52,782 nucleotides of DNA, from positions 1 to 52,782 of the forward strand of contig DAOUEW010000407.1 of NCBI GenBank assembly GCA_034430275.1, written 5' to 3'. The notes beneath the pieces are model-generated. The model was given only the letters and a program-made list of their open reading frames with translations, searched no databases and was not told the DNA's origin. How positions within the stretch are numbered: the first letter of the stretch is position 1; every line of letters starts with the position of its first letter. This stretch comes from JAUVXJ01 sp034430275 (GTDB lineage: Bacteria > Chloroflexota > Anaerolineae > UBA7937 > B3-Chlor). Both the position numbers and the translations under genes were made by a program. This document shows positions 7,985 through 15,529 of this stretch, in pieces.

Positions 7985-8353
7985 TTCTTCCAGGGTCCAC
8001 TAGCGCCGCCTCAGGTACTACCACTCCTGTCTCGCGCGCGCAAGCGATCCTCTAAGCGTGAACCCATGCTCTTGGCGCATTTGGAGGTGTGTCCCCGACC
8101 CATTCTGCACGGCGTGGACACCCGAGACGGGTGTCGTGGATACTGTTTCTATCTTAACGTCGTGGATTCGGACGGCGACCTGGGGTCCTTCGGAGAGGGC
8201 GCTCATGACGTCATTCACAGTGTGAGTCCATGAGCGCTGCCCTCTCAACACGACCGCGACAGACCCTTGTTTCGGCCACCTCTCGTATTGTCTTCGTGAC
8301 TTGGAGACTCGGGGCTACGACGAGACAGATTCTAGCGGTATGCCAGACCTAGG
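7985..8353. other. Intergenic region, one perfect hairpin, no supported gene
   Basis: About 370 bp between two minus-strand genes. A 77-codon minus frame (8018-8251) has no recognisable domain and no ribosome binding site. An 8-bp perfect inverted repeat, GACACCCG (8117-8124) and CGGGTGTC (8128-8135) with a 3-nt loop, is the only clear structure. It has no T-run on the minus strand. Confidence 0.4.
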
Positions 8354-8752
8354 TCAAATGACCACGATGCCTTCTTCCGCGACCCACCCCTCTGTGATGC
8401 GGAAGGACCTGATCTGTGGGTTGTCCGGGTCTTTGAGCGAGATCAGAACATAGGAGGATTCTGGATACCGCGCTTGTCTCTCGTCTACGTCGGAGGGAAT
8501 CGCCGTGGTCGAGGGGTGCGAGTGGTAGATGCCGGCCAACTCCCAGCCTCTGACCTCGATGTCCTCGAAGATGCGGTACTGCTCCTGTGGGTCCAAACGG
8601 TACGACGTGGGGCTACGGTCGGCGTTCGTGGCTCTGTAGAGCTTGAACACTCGACCCTCCTGACCGGCAAGGATACCACAGGCCTCCGTGGGAGCCTCTT
8701 CCCGAGCGTGGTCGATCATCTTTGCGAGATAAGCCCTTGGGATCTCTATCAT
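8354..8752 (-). CDS. JAMM/MPN+ metallopeptidase (Mec/desampylase-like)
   Basis: A compact zinc isopeptidase of the bacterial JAMM type. From the chosen ATG the motif is complete: E23 in PTEACG, H77 and H79 in YHSHPS, S87 and D90 in IPSDVD. Bacterial relatives release sulfur-carrier proteins or cysteine from carrier adducts (Mec acting on CysO-Cys) or cut ubiquitin-like tags. The partner carrier is not in this window. The start at 8752 gives the normal 132 residues beginning MIEIPRAYL. An upstream GTG at 8818 would add 22 residues without family support. It is the last gene of the operon with cdd, the CorC-like gene and the GlmU-like gene. Confidence 0.85.
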   Translation of the reverse strand: MIEIPRAYLAKMIDHAREEAPTEACGILAGQEGRVFKLYRATNADRSPTSYRLDPQEQYRIFEDIEVRGWELAGIYHSHPSTTAIPSDVDERQARYPESSYVLISLKDPDNPQIRSFRITEGWVAEEGIVVI

Positions 8753-8821
8753 CTCTGTCGTGAATCGGTGCTCTTCGGGGACCGGCCGCAGGCTAGCTCT
8801 CGCCACGCCAGAGGACACCAG

Positions 8822-9253
8822 CTAGCTGGCATCTTCCTGGTTCGACCCCCAAGGTCGAGGTAGGGAAGAGGGTGTGAAAGCGGCTGGCAAGAGATCGCCC
8901 ACCGTGAATACCTGTTGCCCCGCGTCCAAGTCTGCAATGATCACCTTCGTATGCAATCCAAACTCGGCCAGGACTTGACGGCATGCTCCACAGGGGCTAG
9001 CCAGGGTCTCGCTGACCACGGCCAGGGCCTCGAACTCGCGCTCTCCTTCGGATACAGCCTTGAAGATGGTCACTCGCTCGGCGCAGATGCTCAGACCATA
9101 CGAGGCGTTCTCGACGTTGCAGCCACTATACATCCGCCCCGAGGCGGTGCGCAGCGCGGCACCCACTCGAAACCGAGAGTAGGGCGCATAGGCTCTGTCG
9201 CGTGCCCTCTTGGCGAGGGCTATCAGCTCCGTTGTCGATTCCTGATCACTCAT
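8822..9253 (-). CDS. cdd: Cytidine deaminase
   Basis: Cytidine deaminase converts cytidine or deoxycytidine to uridine or deoxyuridine in pyrimidine salvage. The zinc and catalytic residues are C57-A-E59 and P87-C-G-A-C91, as in tetrameric Cdd. At 143 residues it has the normal length plus a short polar tail. ATG at 9251-9253 overlaps the end of the CorC-like gene by 8 bp, which indicates translational coupling. In many bacteria cdd sits next to era, ybeY or CorC/HlyC genes, so this neighbourhood is partly conserved. Confidence 0.95.
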   Translation of the reverse strand: MSDQESTTELIALAKRARDRAYAPYSRFRVGAALRTASGRMYSGCNVENASYGLSICAERVTIFKAVSEGEREFEALAVVSETLASPCGACRQVLAEFGLHTKVIIADLDAGQQVFTVGDLLPAAFTPSSLPRPWGSNQEDAS

Positions 9254-10499
9254 CTCTGACGACTCTTACTTTCTTGATACGATGACCCAACAGGGACAGC
9301 ACGGTTATCTTCACACCGTCGAGTGTCACCGCGTCGCCCACCTTGGGCACGCCTCCAAGCTTGGAGTAGATCAGACCGCCGAGAGTGTCTGTGTCTTCCG
9401 TAGGCAGGTTCGTCCTCATCAGCCTGTTCACGTCATCCAGATCCATGCGGGCGTTGAAGATGGCCTCTCTCTCGCTGACCATCTCGCAGAAGGGCTCTGC
9501 CGTGTCGTATTCGTCCTCGATCTCACCCACGATCTCTTCGAGAGCGTCTTCCACGGTTACCAGTCCAGCCGTCCCGCCATACTCATCGACGACGATGGCC
9601 ATCTGAATTCGCTCGCTCTGCAGCTCTTCCAGAACCTCACCGACTTTGTTCGTCTCGGGCACGAAATGTGCGGGGCGCAGAAGCTCGCGCAGCCCTGACG
9701 AGGTATCATTGTCTCTCAGGTGAGCGAGCAGGTCCTTGGCGTTCAGAATGCCTATGATGCTCTCTATAGCGCCTTCGTAGATGGGTATCCGGGAGTAGCC
9801 AGTGTCCACGATGACGTCCAACGCTTCCTCTATCGAGGCTTCTACTTCCAGTGCAACCATGTCTATACGCGGCACCATGATCTCTCTGATCAGGGTGGCA
9901 TCGAAGTCGCAAATGCTGGCTATCATTTGCCTCTCGTCTTCCTCGATGTACCCTTCCTCTTCGCCGGCATCGATGAACAGGCGGAGCTCGGCCTCGATGT
10001 CCGCGGCGTCTTTCGACGTTTCAGAGCCTCCGGCCCCGTTAATCAGGGACTCGGTCAGCGCTCTGAACACACGGACAAAGGGGTACAATACAAGCGTCAG
10101 CAGCTCTATCGGCCTGGCAAGCATGAGAACGGCACCCTCTGGGTTTCGCATGGCCCAGGCCCGAGGGATGAGCCGACACAGGAACAACACAAGCAAGGTC
10201 AGGGAGACGATGGCTACGACGATGCCCCACTGGGGTACATAGCTGAGTCCCAGTATCGTGGTCAAGCAAGCGGCCACGATGAGGGCGGAGTTCTTGAGGA
10301 TCAGTAGTGCGGAGAGGTGCCACTCCTCACGCTCGAGTATGCTGTCTACCCGACCCGCACCTGGCACCTCGTCTTTGGCCATCCTCTTCACGCGGAAGGG
10401 GTTGGCTGATGCCACCGCTGCCTCTGCGGCTGCTGCAAATGCGGTGAGGAGCAATGACACACCAATGAACAGTAGTTCTATGGGACTCTCCGTGTGCAG
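9246..10499 (-). CDS. CorC/HlyC-family protein: CNNM, CBS pair, CorC_HlyC domain
   Basis: Domain order is an N-terminal CNNM (DUF21) membrane region with several helices, two CBS domains starting near IREIMVPRIDMVALE, and a C-terminal CorC_HlyC domain after FCEMVSEREAIFNARM. The signature VVDEYGGTAGLVTVEDALEE is clear. Relatives are implicated in Mg2+ or Co2+ efflux; hemolysin is a historical name. The first ATG/GTG-type codon (GTG, 10458-10460) would cut off half of the first helix. In-frame codons continue upstream to a CTG at 10497-10499, which lies 7 nt after a perfect AGGAGG and restores the helix ESPIELLFIGVSLLLTAF. I therefore place the start at this CTG. The gene is 16 nt behind the GlmU-like gene. 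Confidence 0.85.
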   Translation of the reverse strand: MHTESPIELLFIGVSLLLTAFAAAAEAAVASANPFRVKRMAKDEVPGAGRVDSILEREEWHLSALLILKNSALIVAACLTTILGLSYVPQWGIVVAIVSLTLLVLFLCRLIPRAWAMRNPEGAVLMLARPIELLTLVLYPFVRVFRALTESLINGAGGSETSKDAADIEAELRLFIDAGEEEGYIEEDERQMIASICDFDATLIREIMVPRIDMVALEVEASIEEALDVIVDTGYSRIPIYEGAIESIIGILNAKDLLAHLRDNDTSSGLRELLRPAHFVPETNKVGEVLEELQSERIQMAIVVDEYGGTAGLVTVEDALEEIVGEIEDEYDTAEPFCEMVSEREAIFNARMDLDDVNRLMRTNLPTEDTDTLGGLIYSKLGGVPKVGDAVTLDGVKITVLSLLGHRIKKVRVVRDE

Positions 10500-10515
10500 T
10501 TGAGGACCTCCTCTC

Positions 10516-11865
10516 CTAGGTCTTTGACTCGCTACGGGTTCTCGCGCGAAGCGTCTTCATCTTGTGCTCCTTGGCCTCCGGCGAGAGCTCGATGACGTTC
10601 TCGGTCGTCGTGTAGGGGGCTGGTCCCAGTATGAGTGAATCCGGCGGCAGGTCGTCGCGCAGTACGACGCCTGGTCCCACGATGCTGTGGGGACCCACCT
10701 TGACCCCAGGCATCAAGGTCGCATTGCAGCCGGTCTTGCAGTCCGGTCCCATGATGGCGCCCAGTTTGTCGCTACCGGATGAGATGGGTTCTCCTCCGAC
10801 ATAGACGGTGACGTGACCCTCGTCGAAGCGGTAGTTCGCGGTGATGGTGCCGGCGCCGAGGGAGCAGTTCTCGGAGATGACGGAGTCGCCCACGTACGCC
10901 ATGTGAATCCAGCAGTTGCTTCCTATGAGGGAGCGCTTGATCTCTGAGGAGAAGCCTACCACCGAGTTGGCGGCAATGGAGGTATGGTTCCAGATCAACA
11001 CGTTGTTGCCGATCACGCTGTTTGCTCCGATGTACGCCGGTCCGCGAACAACGGCGTTCTCGAAGACCCTGACGCCGTCCTCGATGATCACGTTGCCGTC
11101 TATCACCGCCCTCTCGGATATCTTGGCCTGCTGGCTGATCCTTGGCCCGGTGATGAATCTGGCCATCAGATACTCGTTGATGGTTAGCAAGTCCCACGGA
11201 TATTTGAAGGACTCGAACACCCCATCGTATGGAACGAACTCCACATTCCCCTCGTCGATGAGGCCCTGGTACGCTGCTTCGAGCTGGTAATTGGAGAGGG
11301 GGGTGCGGTCTATGTAGTCGAAGATGAGCCTGGAGAAGAAGTAGACCCCGACGACCACTGTATTGCTGGGCTCTTGGCCCATGGGGGGCTTCTCCACGAC
11401 CGCGGTTACCTTGCCGTCTGTGAACTTGAAGACTCCGAACTTCCACGGCTGGTCCATCTCGCGGCCCACCAGCACCATGTCCCCGCCGCTTCGCTCCGCT
11501 TTCTCCAGGACCTTGCTCAGCAACTGTGGTTCGAAGACATCGTTGCCGTTCAGCATGAAGAAAGAGTCTTCGAGCAGGTGCTTTGCCGTCTCGAGCGCGT
11601 TGGCCATGCCCAGGGGCTGGCCTTGCGTTGTGTAGCGTATCTGCACCCCGAGACTGCCGCCGTCGCCGAAGTAGTCGCGAATCTCGTGGGAATCAGGCCC
11701 GGTGACGATGATCAGATCGTGGATACCGGCCTCTTTCAGGCTGTCGATCACGTACGCCAGCAACGGCCTGCCGAGCAACTCGAACATGGGCTTGGGCTTG
11801 CCGGCGCCCAAGGGGAATGCTCTTTCACCTGCCCCGCCCGACAGTATCACCGCCTGAACCGTCAC
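10516..11865 (-). CDS. GlmU-like sugar-1-phosphate nucleotidyltransferase with left-handed beta-helix
   Basis: A 449-residue bifunctional-type protein. The N-terminal Rossmann-like nucleotidyltransferase has a modified signature, ILSGGAGERAFPLGAGKPKPM, where GGxGTRLxPLT is usual. It is followed by LNGNDVFEP (metal-binding Asp) and VVEKPP. The C-terminal third is a hexapeptide left-handed beta-helix from about residue 245 (ISERAVIDGNVIIEDGVRVF onward), ending with a VGPHSIVGPGVVLRDD block. It probably makes UDP-GlcNAc from GlcN-1-P or GlcNAc-1-P, feeding wall or glycan synthesis. Many archaeal and Chloroflexota enzymes of this type have mixed sugar specificity. It heads the operon with the CorC-like, cdd and JAMM genes. 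Confidence 0.85.
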   Translation of the reverse strand: MTVQAVILSGGAGERAFPLGAGKPKPMFELLGRPLLAYVIDSLKEAGIHDLIIVTGPDSHEIRDYFGDGGSLGVQIRYTTQGQPLGMANALETAKHLLEDSFFMLNGNDVFEPQLLSKVLEKAERSGGDMVLVGREMDQPWKFGVFKFTDGKVTAVVEKPPMGQEPSNTVVVGVYFFSRLIFDYIDRTPLSNYQLEAAYQGLIDEGNVEFVPYDGVFESFKYPWDLLTINEYLMARFITGPRISQQAKISERAVIDGNVIIEDGVRVFENAVVRGPAYIGANSVIGNNVLIWNHTSIAANSVVGFSSEIKRSLIGSNCWIHMAYVGDSVISENCSLGAGTITANYRFDEGHVTVYVGGEPISSGSDKLGAIMGPDCKTGCNATLMPGVKVGPHSIVGPGVVLRDDLPPDSLILGPAPYTTTENVIELSPEAKEHKMKTLRARTRSESKT

Positions 11866-11902
11866 GAAACCTCCCCATGAATCGAAAAAGCCAAGATCAC
11901 CC

Positions 11903-12023
11903 CGCGTCCGCCGGACGCGAGAGAGGATCTCGGCCTTGGGCCGCCGTGGAGCGGCAATTGGTCACTACCCGTACTGGGTGGTTCCTCGTCCATCGCGCTC
12001 TGTACTACGAAGACGTCGTAGTA
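11903..12023. other. Two perfect hairpins between tRNA-Gln and the GlmU-like gene
   Basis: The first hairpin is TACTACGA (12003-12010) with TCGTAGTA (12016-12023), 26 nt beyond the 3' end of tRNA-Gln. It could help end or process the tRNA transcript but has no T-run. The second is CGCGTCC (11903-11909) with GGACGCG (11913-11919). Their roles are not known. Confidence 0.4.
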
Positions 12024-12048
12024 AGGGCTATTCGCCTCCTCTACAAGG

Positions 12049-12120
<72 letters not shown>

Positions 12121-12137
12121 GCGATGGTTGCTGTTTC

Positions 12138-12166
12138 ATTCTAGCATATCGTGGGCCATTCTGCAA
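12138..12166 (-). promoter_or_regulatory. sigma70-type promoter for tRNA-Gln
   Basis: On the minus strand TTGCAG (12161-12166) and TAGAAT (12138-12143) are 17 bp apart. The start would be about 11 nt before the mature 5' end of the tRNA. Confidence 0.65.
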
Positions 12167-12227
12167 CCCTTCTCACCATTCGTGGAAATGGAGCGGTGGC
12201 TTGGCAGCTTGCCCGAGGCGAAACACG

Positions 12228-12944
12228 TTACTGGTGACCCAGATGACGGCGATCCATCGTGTCGAGGTACAGAAAGCGGTGTCGCCTTCGCTGGCGCAGG
12301 AGCGGTGTTAGCAGCAGCCCGCCAACGAAGCCTCCGATGTGAGCCCACCACGCGACCCCACCCATGGTGGCCTCGCTGGATATGCCGATCGTGGCCACTC
12401 CGTTGAACAACTGGACGACAAACCAGAATCCGAGCACCATGATCGCAGGCAGGGCGATGACCTCCATGTGCACCAAGAGGGGGATGCCCACGAAAACGCG
12501 TGCCCTCGGGAAGCACAGCAAGTATGCGGCCAGCACCCCGGCTATGGCGCCGCTGGCCCCAATACCGGGCACCGTCGAGGAGGGGGCTATCCCGATCTGG
12601 GCCAGGTTCGCGGCAACGCCGCACGTTAGATAGAAGAATAGGAAACGCCGGTGGCCCATAATCCCTTCGACATTGTCGCCGAAGACCGCGAGGTAGAGCA
12701 TGTTGCCGATGAGGTGCAGCCACCCACCATGCAGGAATATCGAAGTCACTAGGGTGGACAGCACCCATGGGTCTTGTTGCCAGTGGACGATCTGGGCCGG
12801 GGTGGTGCCCCACGCGTAGATGAGCTCTTCCGCGTAGGGACCCGCCAGCAATTCCCAGAAGAAGACCAGCGCACTTGTGGCGATGAGTGCGTAGGTGACG
12901 AAAGGAGTGCGTTCGGACGGGACACTGTCGCCGAGCGGGATCAT
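12228..12944 (-). CDS. Rhomboid-family intramembrane serine protease
   Basis: A six- or seven-helix membrane protease that cuts substrates within the lipid bilayer. Catalytic Ser131 lies in GIGASGAIAG and the paired His202 in WWAHIGGFVGG. The upstream HLIGNMLYL block supplies the conserved Asn81, and HGGWLH precedes it. Its 238 residues match bacterial GlpG-like proteins without an N-terminal cytoplasmic domain. The start overlaps the preceding stop as ATGA, so it is translationally coupled to the ClpP-like protease gene. The shared operon suggests membrane-protein quality control or processing, but the substrate is unknown. Confidence 0.93.
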   Translation of the reverse strand: MIPLGDSVPSERTPFVTYALIATSALVFFWELLAGPYAEELIYAWGTTPAQIVHWQQDPWVLSTLVTSIFLHGGWLHLIGNMLYLAVFGDNVEGIMGHRRFLFFYLTCGVAANLAQIGIAPSSTVPGIGASGAIAGVLAAYLLCFPRARVFVGIPLLVHMEVIALPAIMVLGFWFVVQLFNGVATIGISSEATMGGVAWWAHIGGFVGGLLLTPLLRQRRRHRFLYLDTMDRRHLGHQ

Positions 12945-13792
12945 CCTCTCTCTCCCTTGCCTCCTTCTTTCCTCTCTGGAGGCTGATACGGGGTAGGGAT
13001 GTACTGCACCGATGGGCGACGTCCTCCTGCTTGGGGGTACAGATCCATCAGAGCGTAGACTTCGCTGGGCATGTCATCGTGAGCCGGCAGTCCCAGCTTC
13101 TGGATCTCCTCCAGGGAGATGGGGTAGTCATGGGTCCATTTGCCGCTGGCCAGAGTCTCTGCGAGGCGGCGCGCCTCCGGCTCCGGCATGCCGTTACCTT
13201 CCAGGATCTCTCTCACCGTGTCTCTGACCTGTCCCACGGCCTTGCCGGCCATGTCCGCCAGGATCACCGTTTCGTCGTCGATTTCGTTGATGTCCTTCCT
13301 TTCCAGAACCTTGAGGATGGACACTGCCGGGTACTCGCCCACCTGTGGGTCCACGGGACCCAGAACGGCGTTGCGATCCATCACGATCTCATCAGCGGCC
13401 AGGGCCAGAAGGGTGCCACCTGACATAGCGTAGTGAGGCACGAACACGGTGACCTTCGCTTTGTGCCGGACCAGAGCCTGCGCGATCTGCTCGGCAGCCA
13501 GCACCAGCCCACCCGGTGTGTGGAGGATCAGATCCAGGGGCATGTCCTCGGGCGTGAGGCGCACCGCGCGTAGAATCTGTTCGGAGTCGTCAACATCGAG
13601 GTAGCGAGAGAACGGGATGCCCAGGAAGCTCATGGTCTCCTGCCGGTGAATCAGAGTGATGACGCGGGACTGCCGCTTCTTCTCGAAGCGTTGTATGACG
13701 AACCGTCTGCATGCCTCCTGGTATCTTCTCTGGAGGGCAGGTGTCAATGCTGCAAAGATGAAGAAGAGCCAGATGAGAGTCGTGAAGTCCAT
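12941..13792 (-). CDS. Membrane-anchored ClpP-like serine protease (SDH_sah/SppA-type)
   Basis: An N-terminal signal-anchor (TTLIWLFFIFAALTPAL) is followed by a ClpP/crotonase-fold domain of the serine dehydrogenase proteinase family. The oxyanion-type HTPGGLVLAAEQI lies at residues 91-103. The likely nucleophile is Ser124 in HYAMSGGTLLALAADEI. The start ATG at 13790-13792 is preceded by GGAAGGGAAG; longer in-frame starts add an N-terminal stretch not seen in relatives. Such proteins resemble SppA and NfeD-type proteases that clear membrane peptides. Coupling to rhomboid by ATGA and its position after a glycosyltransferase gene suggest one operon from the promoter at 14650-14678. Confidence 0.85.
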   Translation of the reverse strand: MDFTTLIWLFFIFAALTPALQRRYQEACRRFVIQRFEKKRQSRVITLIHRQETMSFLGIPFSRYLDVDDSEQILRAVRLTPEDMPLDLILHTPGGLVLAAEQIAQALVRHKAKVTVFVPHYAMSGGTLLALAADEIVMDRNAVLGPVDPQVGEYPAVSILKVLERKDINEIDDETVILADMAGKAVGQVRDTVREILEGNGMPEPEARRLAETLASGKWTHDYPISLEEIQKLGLPAHDDMPSEVYALMDLYPQAGGRRPSVQYIPTPYQPPERKEGGKGERG

Positions 13793-13818
13793 GGTGCGCT
13801 TCCCTTCCTCTGAATTCC

Positions 13819-14553
13819 CTATTTGGTGCTCTCGCGCAGCAGCAGCCAGCAGAACCTGGGCAGCGCCGTCATCCTGCGCCAGCGCCATGGTTCATGGGCC
13901 AGGCGATGTAGCCACTCCAGACCCAACCGCTGCACCCATGCGGGTGCCCGGGAGCTCCTACCCGAGATGAAATCGAGCGCTCCACCCACTCCCATAGCCA
14001 CCGGGACCTGGAGTCGGGGCATGTTGCGGACGATCCACTGCTCTTGCCTGGGTGCCCCGTAGGCCACGAAGAGCAGTTGCGGATCGGCGCGGCGAATCCG
14101 CTCCACGATGCCTTCGTCCTTGTCGGGCGCAGGCGACCCCGCATACGTGCCGGCTACGCGCAGGCGGGGAAAGCGGCTTCTCAGCACCTGCGCCGCCGCC
14201 TCAGCGACGCCCTCGGCTGCTCCGAGAAGATAGATAGCGTATCCTTTCCTGGCTGATAGCTCGGCCAGCCTGACCAGCGTATCCACACCCGTCACCCGCT
14301 CCCTGAGGGAAACGCCCAGCAGGCGTGCTGCCCAGAGCAAGCCCTGACCGTCGGCAAGGTTCAAGTCTGCCTGGTTGAGGATCCGGCCGAAGGCAGTGTC
14401 GGTTTGAGCTGCCACGATGAACTCCGGGTTGACGGTTGTCACCAGGTGGGGACGCCCGTCCGCCACGAACTGCTCTATCCTGGCGAGGGCTTCCTCACTG
14501 GTCACATCGTCTATCTTGATCCCCAGAATGTCGATTCGGGCTCGGTCGACCAT
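13819..14553 (-). CDS. WecG/TagA/CpsF-family glycosyltransferase (GT26)
   Basis: A 244-residue GT26 enzyme that transfers N-acetylmannosamine or a related sugar onto a lipid-linked intermediate. It shows the family blocks VTTVNPEFIVAA, LNLADGQGLLWAARLLG with the conserved Asp, RVTGVDTL, and the C-terminal YGAPRQEQWI, GVGGALDFISG and RLGLEWLHRL segments. The ATG at 14551-14553 is used because relatives begin close to the DILGIKID block; its ribosome binding site is weak. It is probably peripheral on the membrane through its C-terminal basic region. It is the first gene of the operon with the ClpP-like and rhomboid proteases. Confidence 0.9.
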   Translation of the reverse strand: MVDRARIDILGIKIDDVTSEEALARIEQFVADGRPHLVTTVNPEFIVAAQTDTAFGRILNQADLNLADGQGLLWAARLLGVSLRERVTGVDTLVRLAELSARKGYAIYLLGAAEGVAEAAAQVLRSRFPRLRVAGTYAGSPAPDKDEGIVERIRRADPQLLFVAYGAPRQEQWIVRNMPRLQVPVAMGVGGALDFISGRSSRAPAWVQRLGLEWLHRLAHEPWRWRRMTALPRFCWLLLRESTK

Positions 14554-14649
14554 GGTTCTGCTCTGAGGGCTGGTGCTCCCTTTGGTGGTGGGCCCTACGG
14601 GGCCTCTACTCTGCACAGATTGCTGCCCAGAGCCTGCTGCTTGAAGGCA

Positions 14650-14678
14650 ATTATACGCGCGAGTGGCCCGCTGGTCAA
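14650..14678 (-). promoter_or_regulatory. sigma70-type promoter for the GT26/ClpP-like/rhomboid operon
   Basis: On the minus strand TTGACC (14673-14678) and a perfect TATAAT (14650-14655) are 17 bp apart. The start would fall near 14643, about 90 nt before the ATG. The rest of the region between here and ogt holds a 7-bp inverted repeat, CACTGGT (14813-14819) and ACCAGTG (14833-14839), without a T-run. Confidence 0.75.
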
Positions 14679-14851
14679 TGGGTCACACTCGAAGGTGGCT
14701 CGCAACCGAGCGCCCTGACTCAGCCAGAGCCTTGGACGGAGCCCCTCTGTGATAGGGGAGGATCGGGGAGGGGTGTGCTCGCCTGAGCAGCTTTGCCACA
14801 GCTCCGGCTCGCCACTGGTAAAGAAGCAGCCCACCAGTGACAGGACTTCAG

Positions 14852-15412
14852 TCAGGGACGAGCGCCGAAGTGCCAGAAGAACTCCGCCTTGACTCTGCCC
14901 CGGCGGTCGAAGGCAACGCCCTCCATCTCGAGCAGTGCCCGTTTCATATCCAGGCCCCCGCCAAAGCCGCCAAGGCTGCCGTCGGTTCGCAAGGTCCTGT
15001 GGCAGGGGATGACGATGGGAAACGGGTTGCGAGCCAGGGCGGTTCCCACGGCTCTGGCGGCCTTGGGGCGTCCGACGTGGAGTGCCAGGCCGCTGTAGGA
15101 TGCGACACGGCCTCTGGGGATGGTCCTCTCCGCCAGAAGCACGGTTTGCTGAAACGACGAGCCTCGGCCGAAGTCGAGGAGGTCGGTGGGCAACTCGACG
15201 TTCTCGCCATCCAAATAGCGCTCGATGGACTGGCAGAGGCGATCCAGTGCCGGGTATCGTGGGCGCGCAGCGGGGATAGCGGCTGTCTCGGCCCGTCTAA
15301 GAGGCAGCACGATCTCGGCCACTCTGGGGCCATTCTCTGTTTCCCTCCAGACGAGTGTGACCTCACCAAACCTGGAGGGAATCACGTAGCTGCCGATCTC
15401 GCTCTGTTCCAT
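14852..15412 (-). CDS. ogt: Methylated-DNA-[protein]-cysteine S-methyltransferase
   Basis: The protein repairs O6-methylguanine by transferring the alkyl group irreversibly to its own cysteine. The active site is Cys137 in NPFPIVIPCHRT. The helix-turn-helix region shows GRVASYSGLALHVGRPKAAR, with the Arg finger. The substrate-binding end is GGFGGGLDMKRALLEMEG, the usual GGYxGGxxxKxxLLxxEG. At 186 residues it has a short N-terminal domain without the Ada zinc cysteines. It lies 117 nt behind gyrB on the same strand and may be read through from it. Confidence 0.95.
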   Translation of the reverse strand: MEQSEIGSYVIPSRFGEVTLVWRETENGPRVAEIVLPLRRAETAAIPAARPRYPALDRLCQSIERYLDGENVELPTDLLDFGRGSSFQQTVLLAERTIPRGRVASYSGLALHVGRPKAARAVGTALARNPFPIVIPCHRTLRTDGSLGGFGGGLDMKRALLEMEGVAFDRRGRVKAEFFWHFGARP

Positions 15413-15529
15413 CTAGGCCATTGCTCCCGCGACCATCATCCGTGGGCGAAGGTTCGGCGGCGATTCTGCGTTCCCGGGCGATGCCTCTGGCACACCTGGA
15501 CCCGACTCACCCTGCTCTGGGCCCTGCAA

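Noticed and set aside
8018..8251. Minus-strand 77-codon frame upstream of the methyltransferase gene
   Set aside because: No recognisable family and no ribosome binding site; GC-rich chance frame is the simplest explanation.
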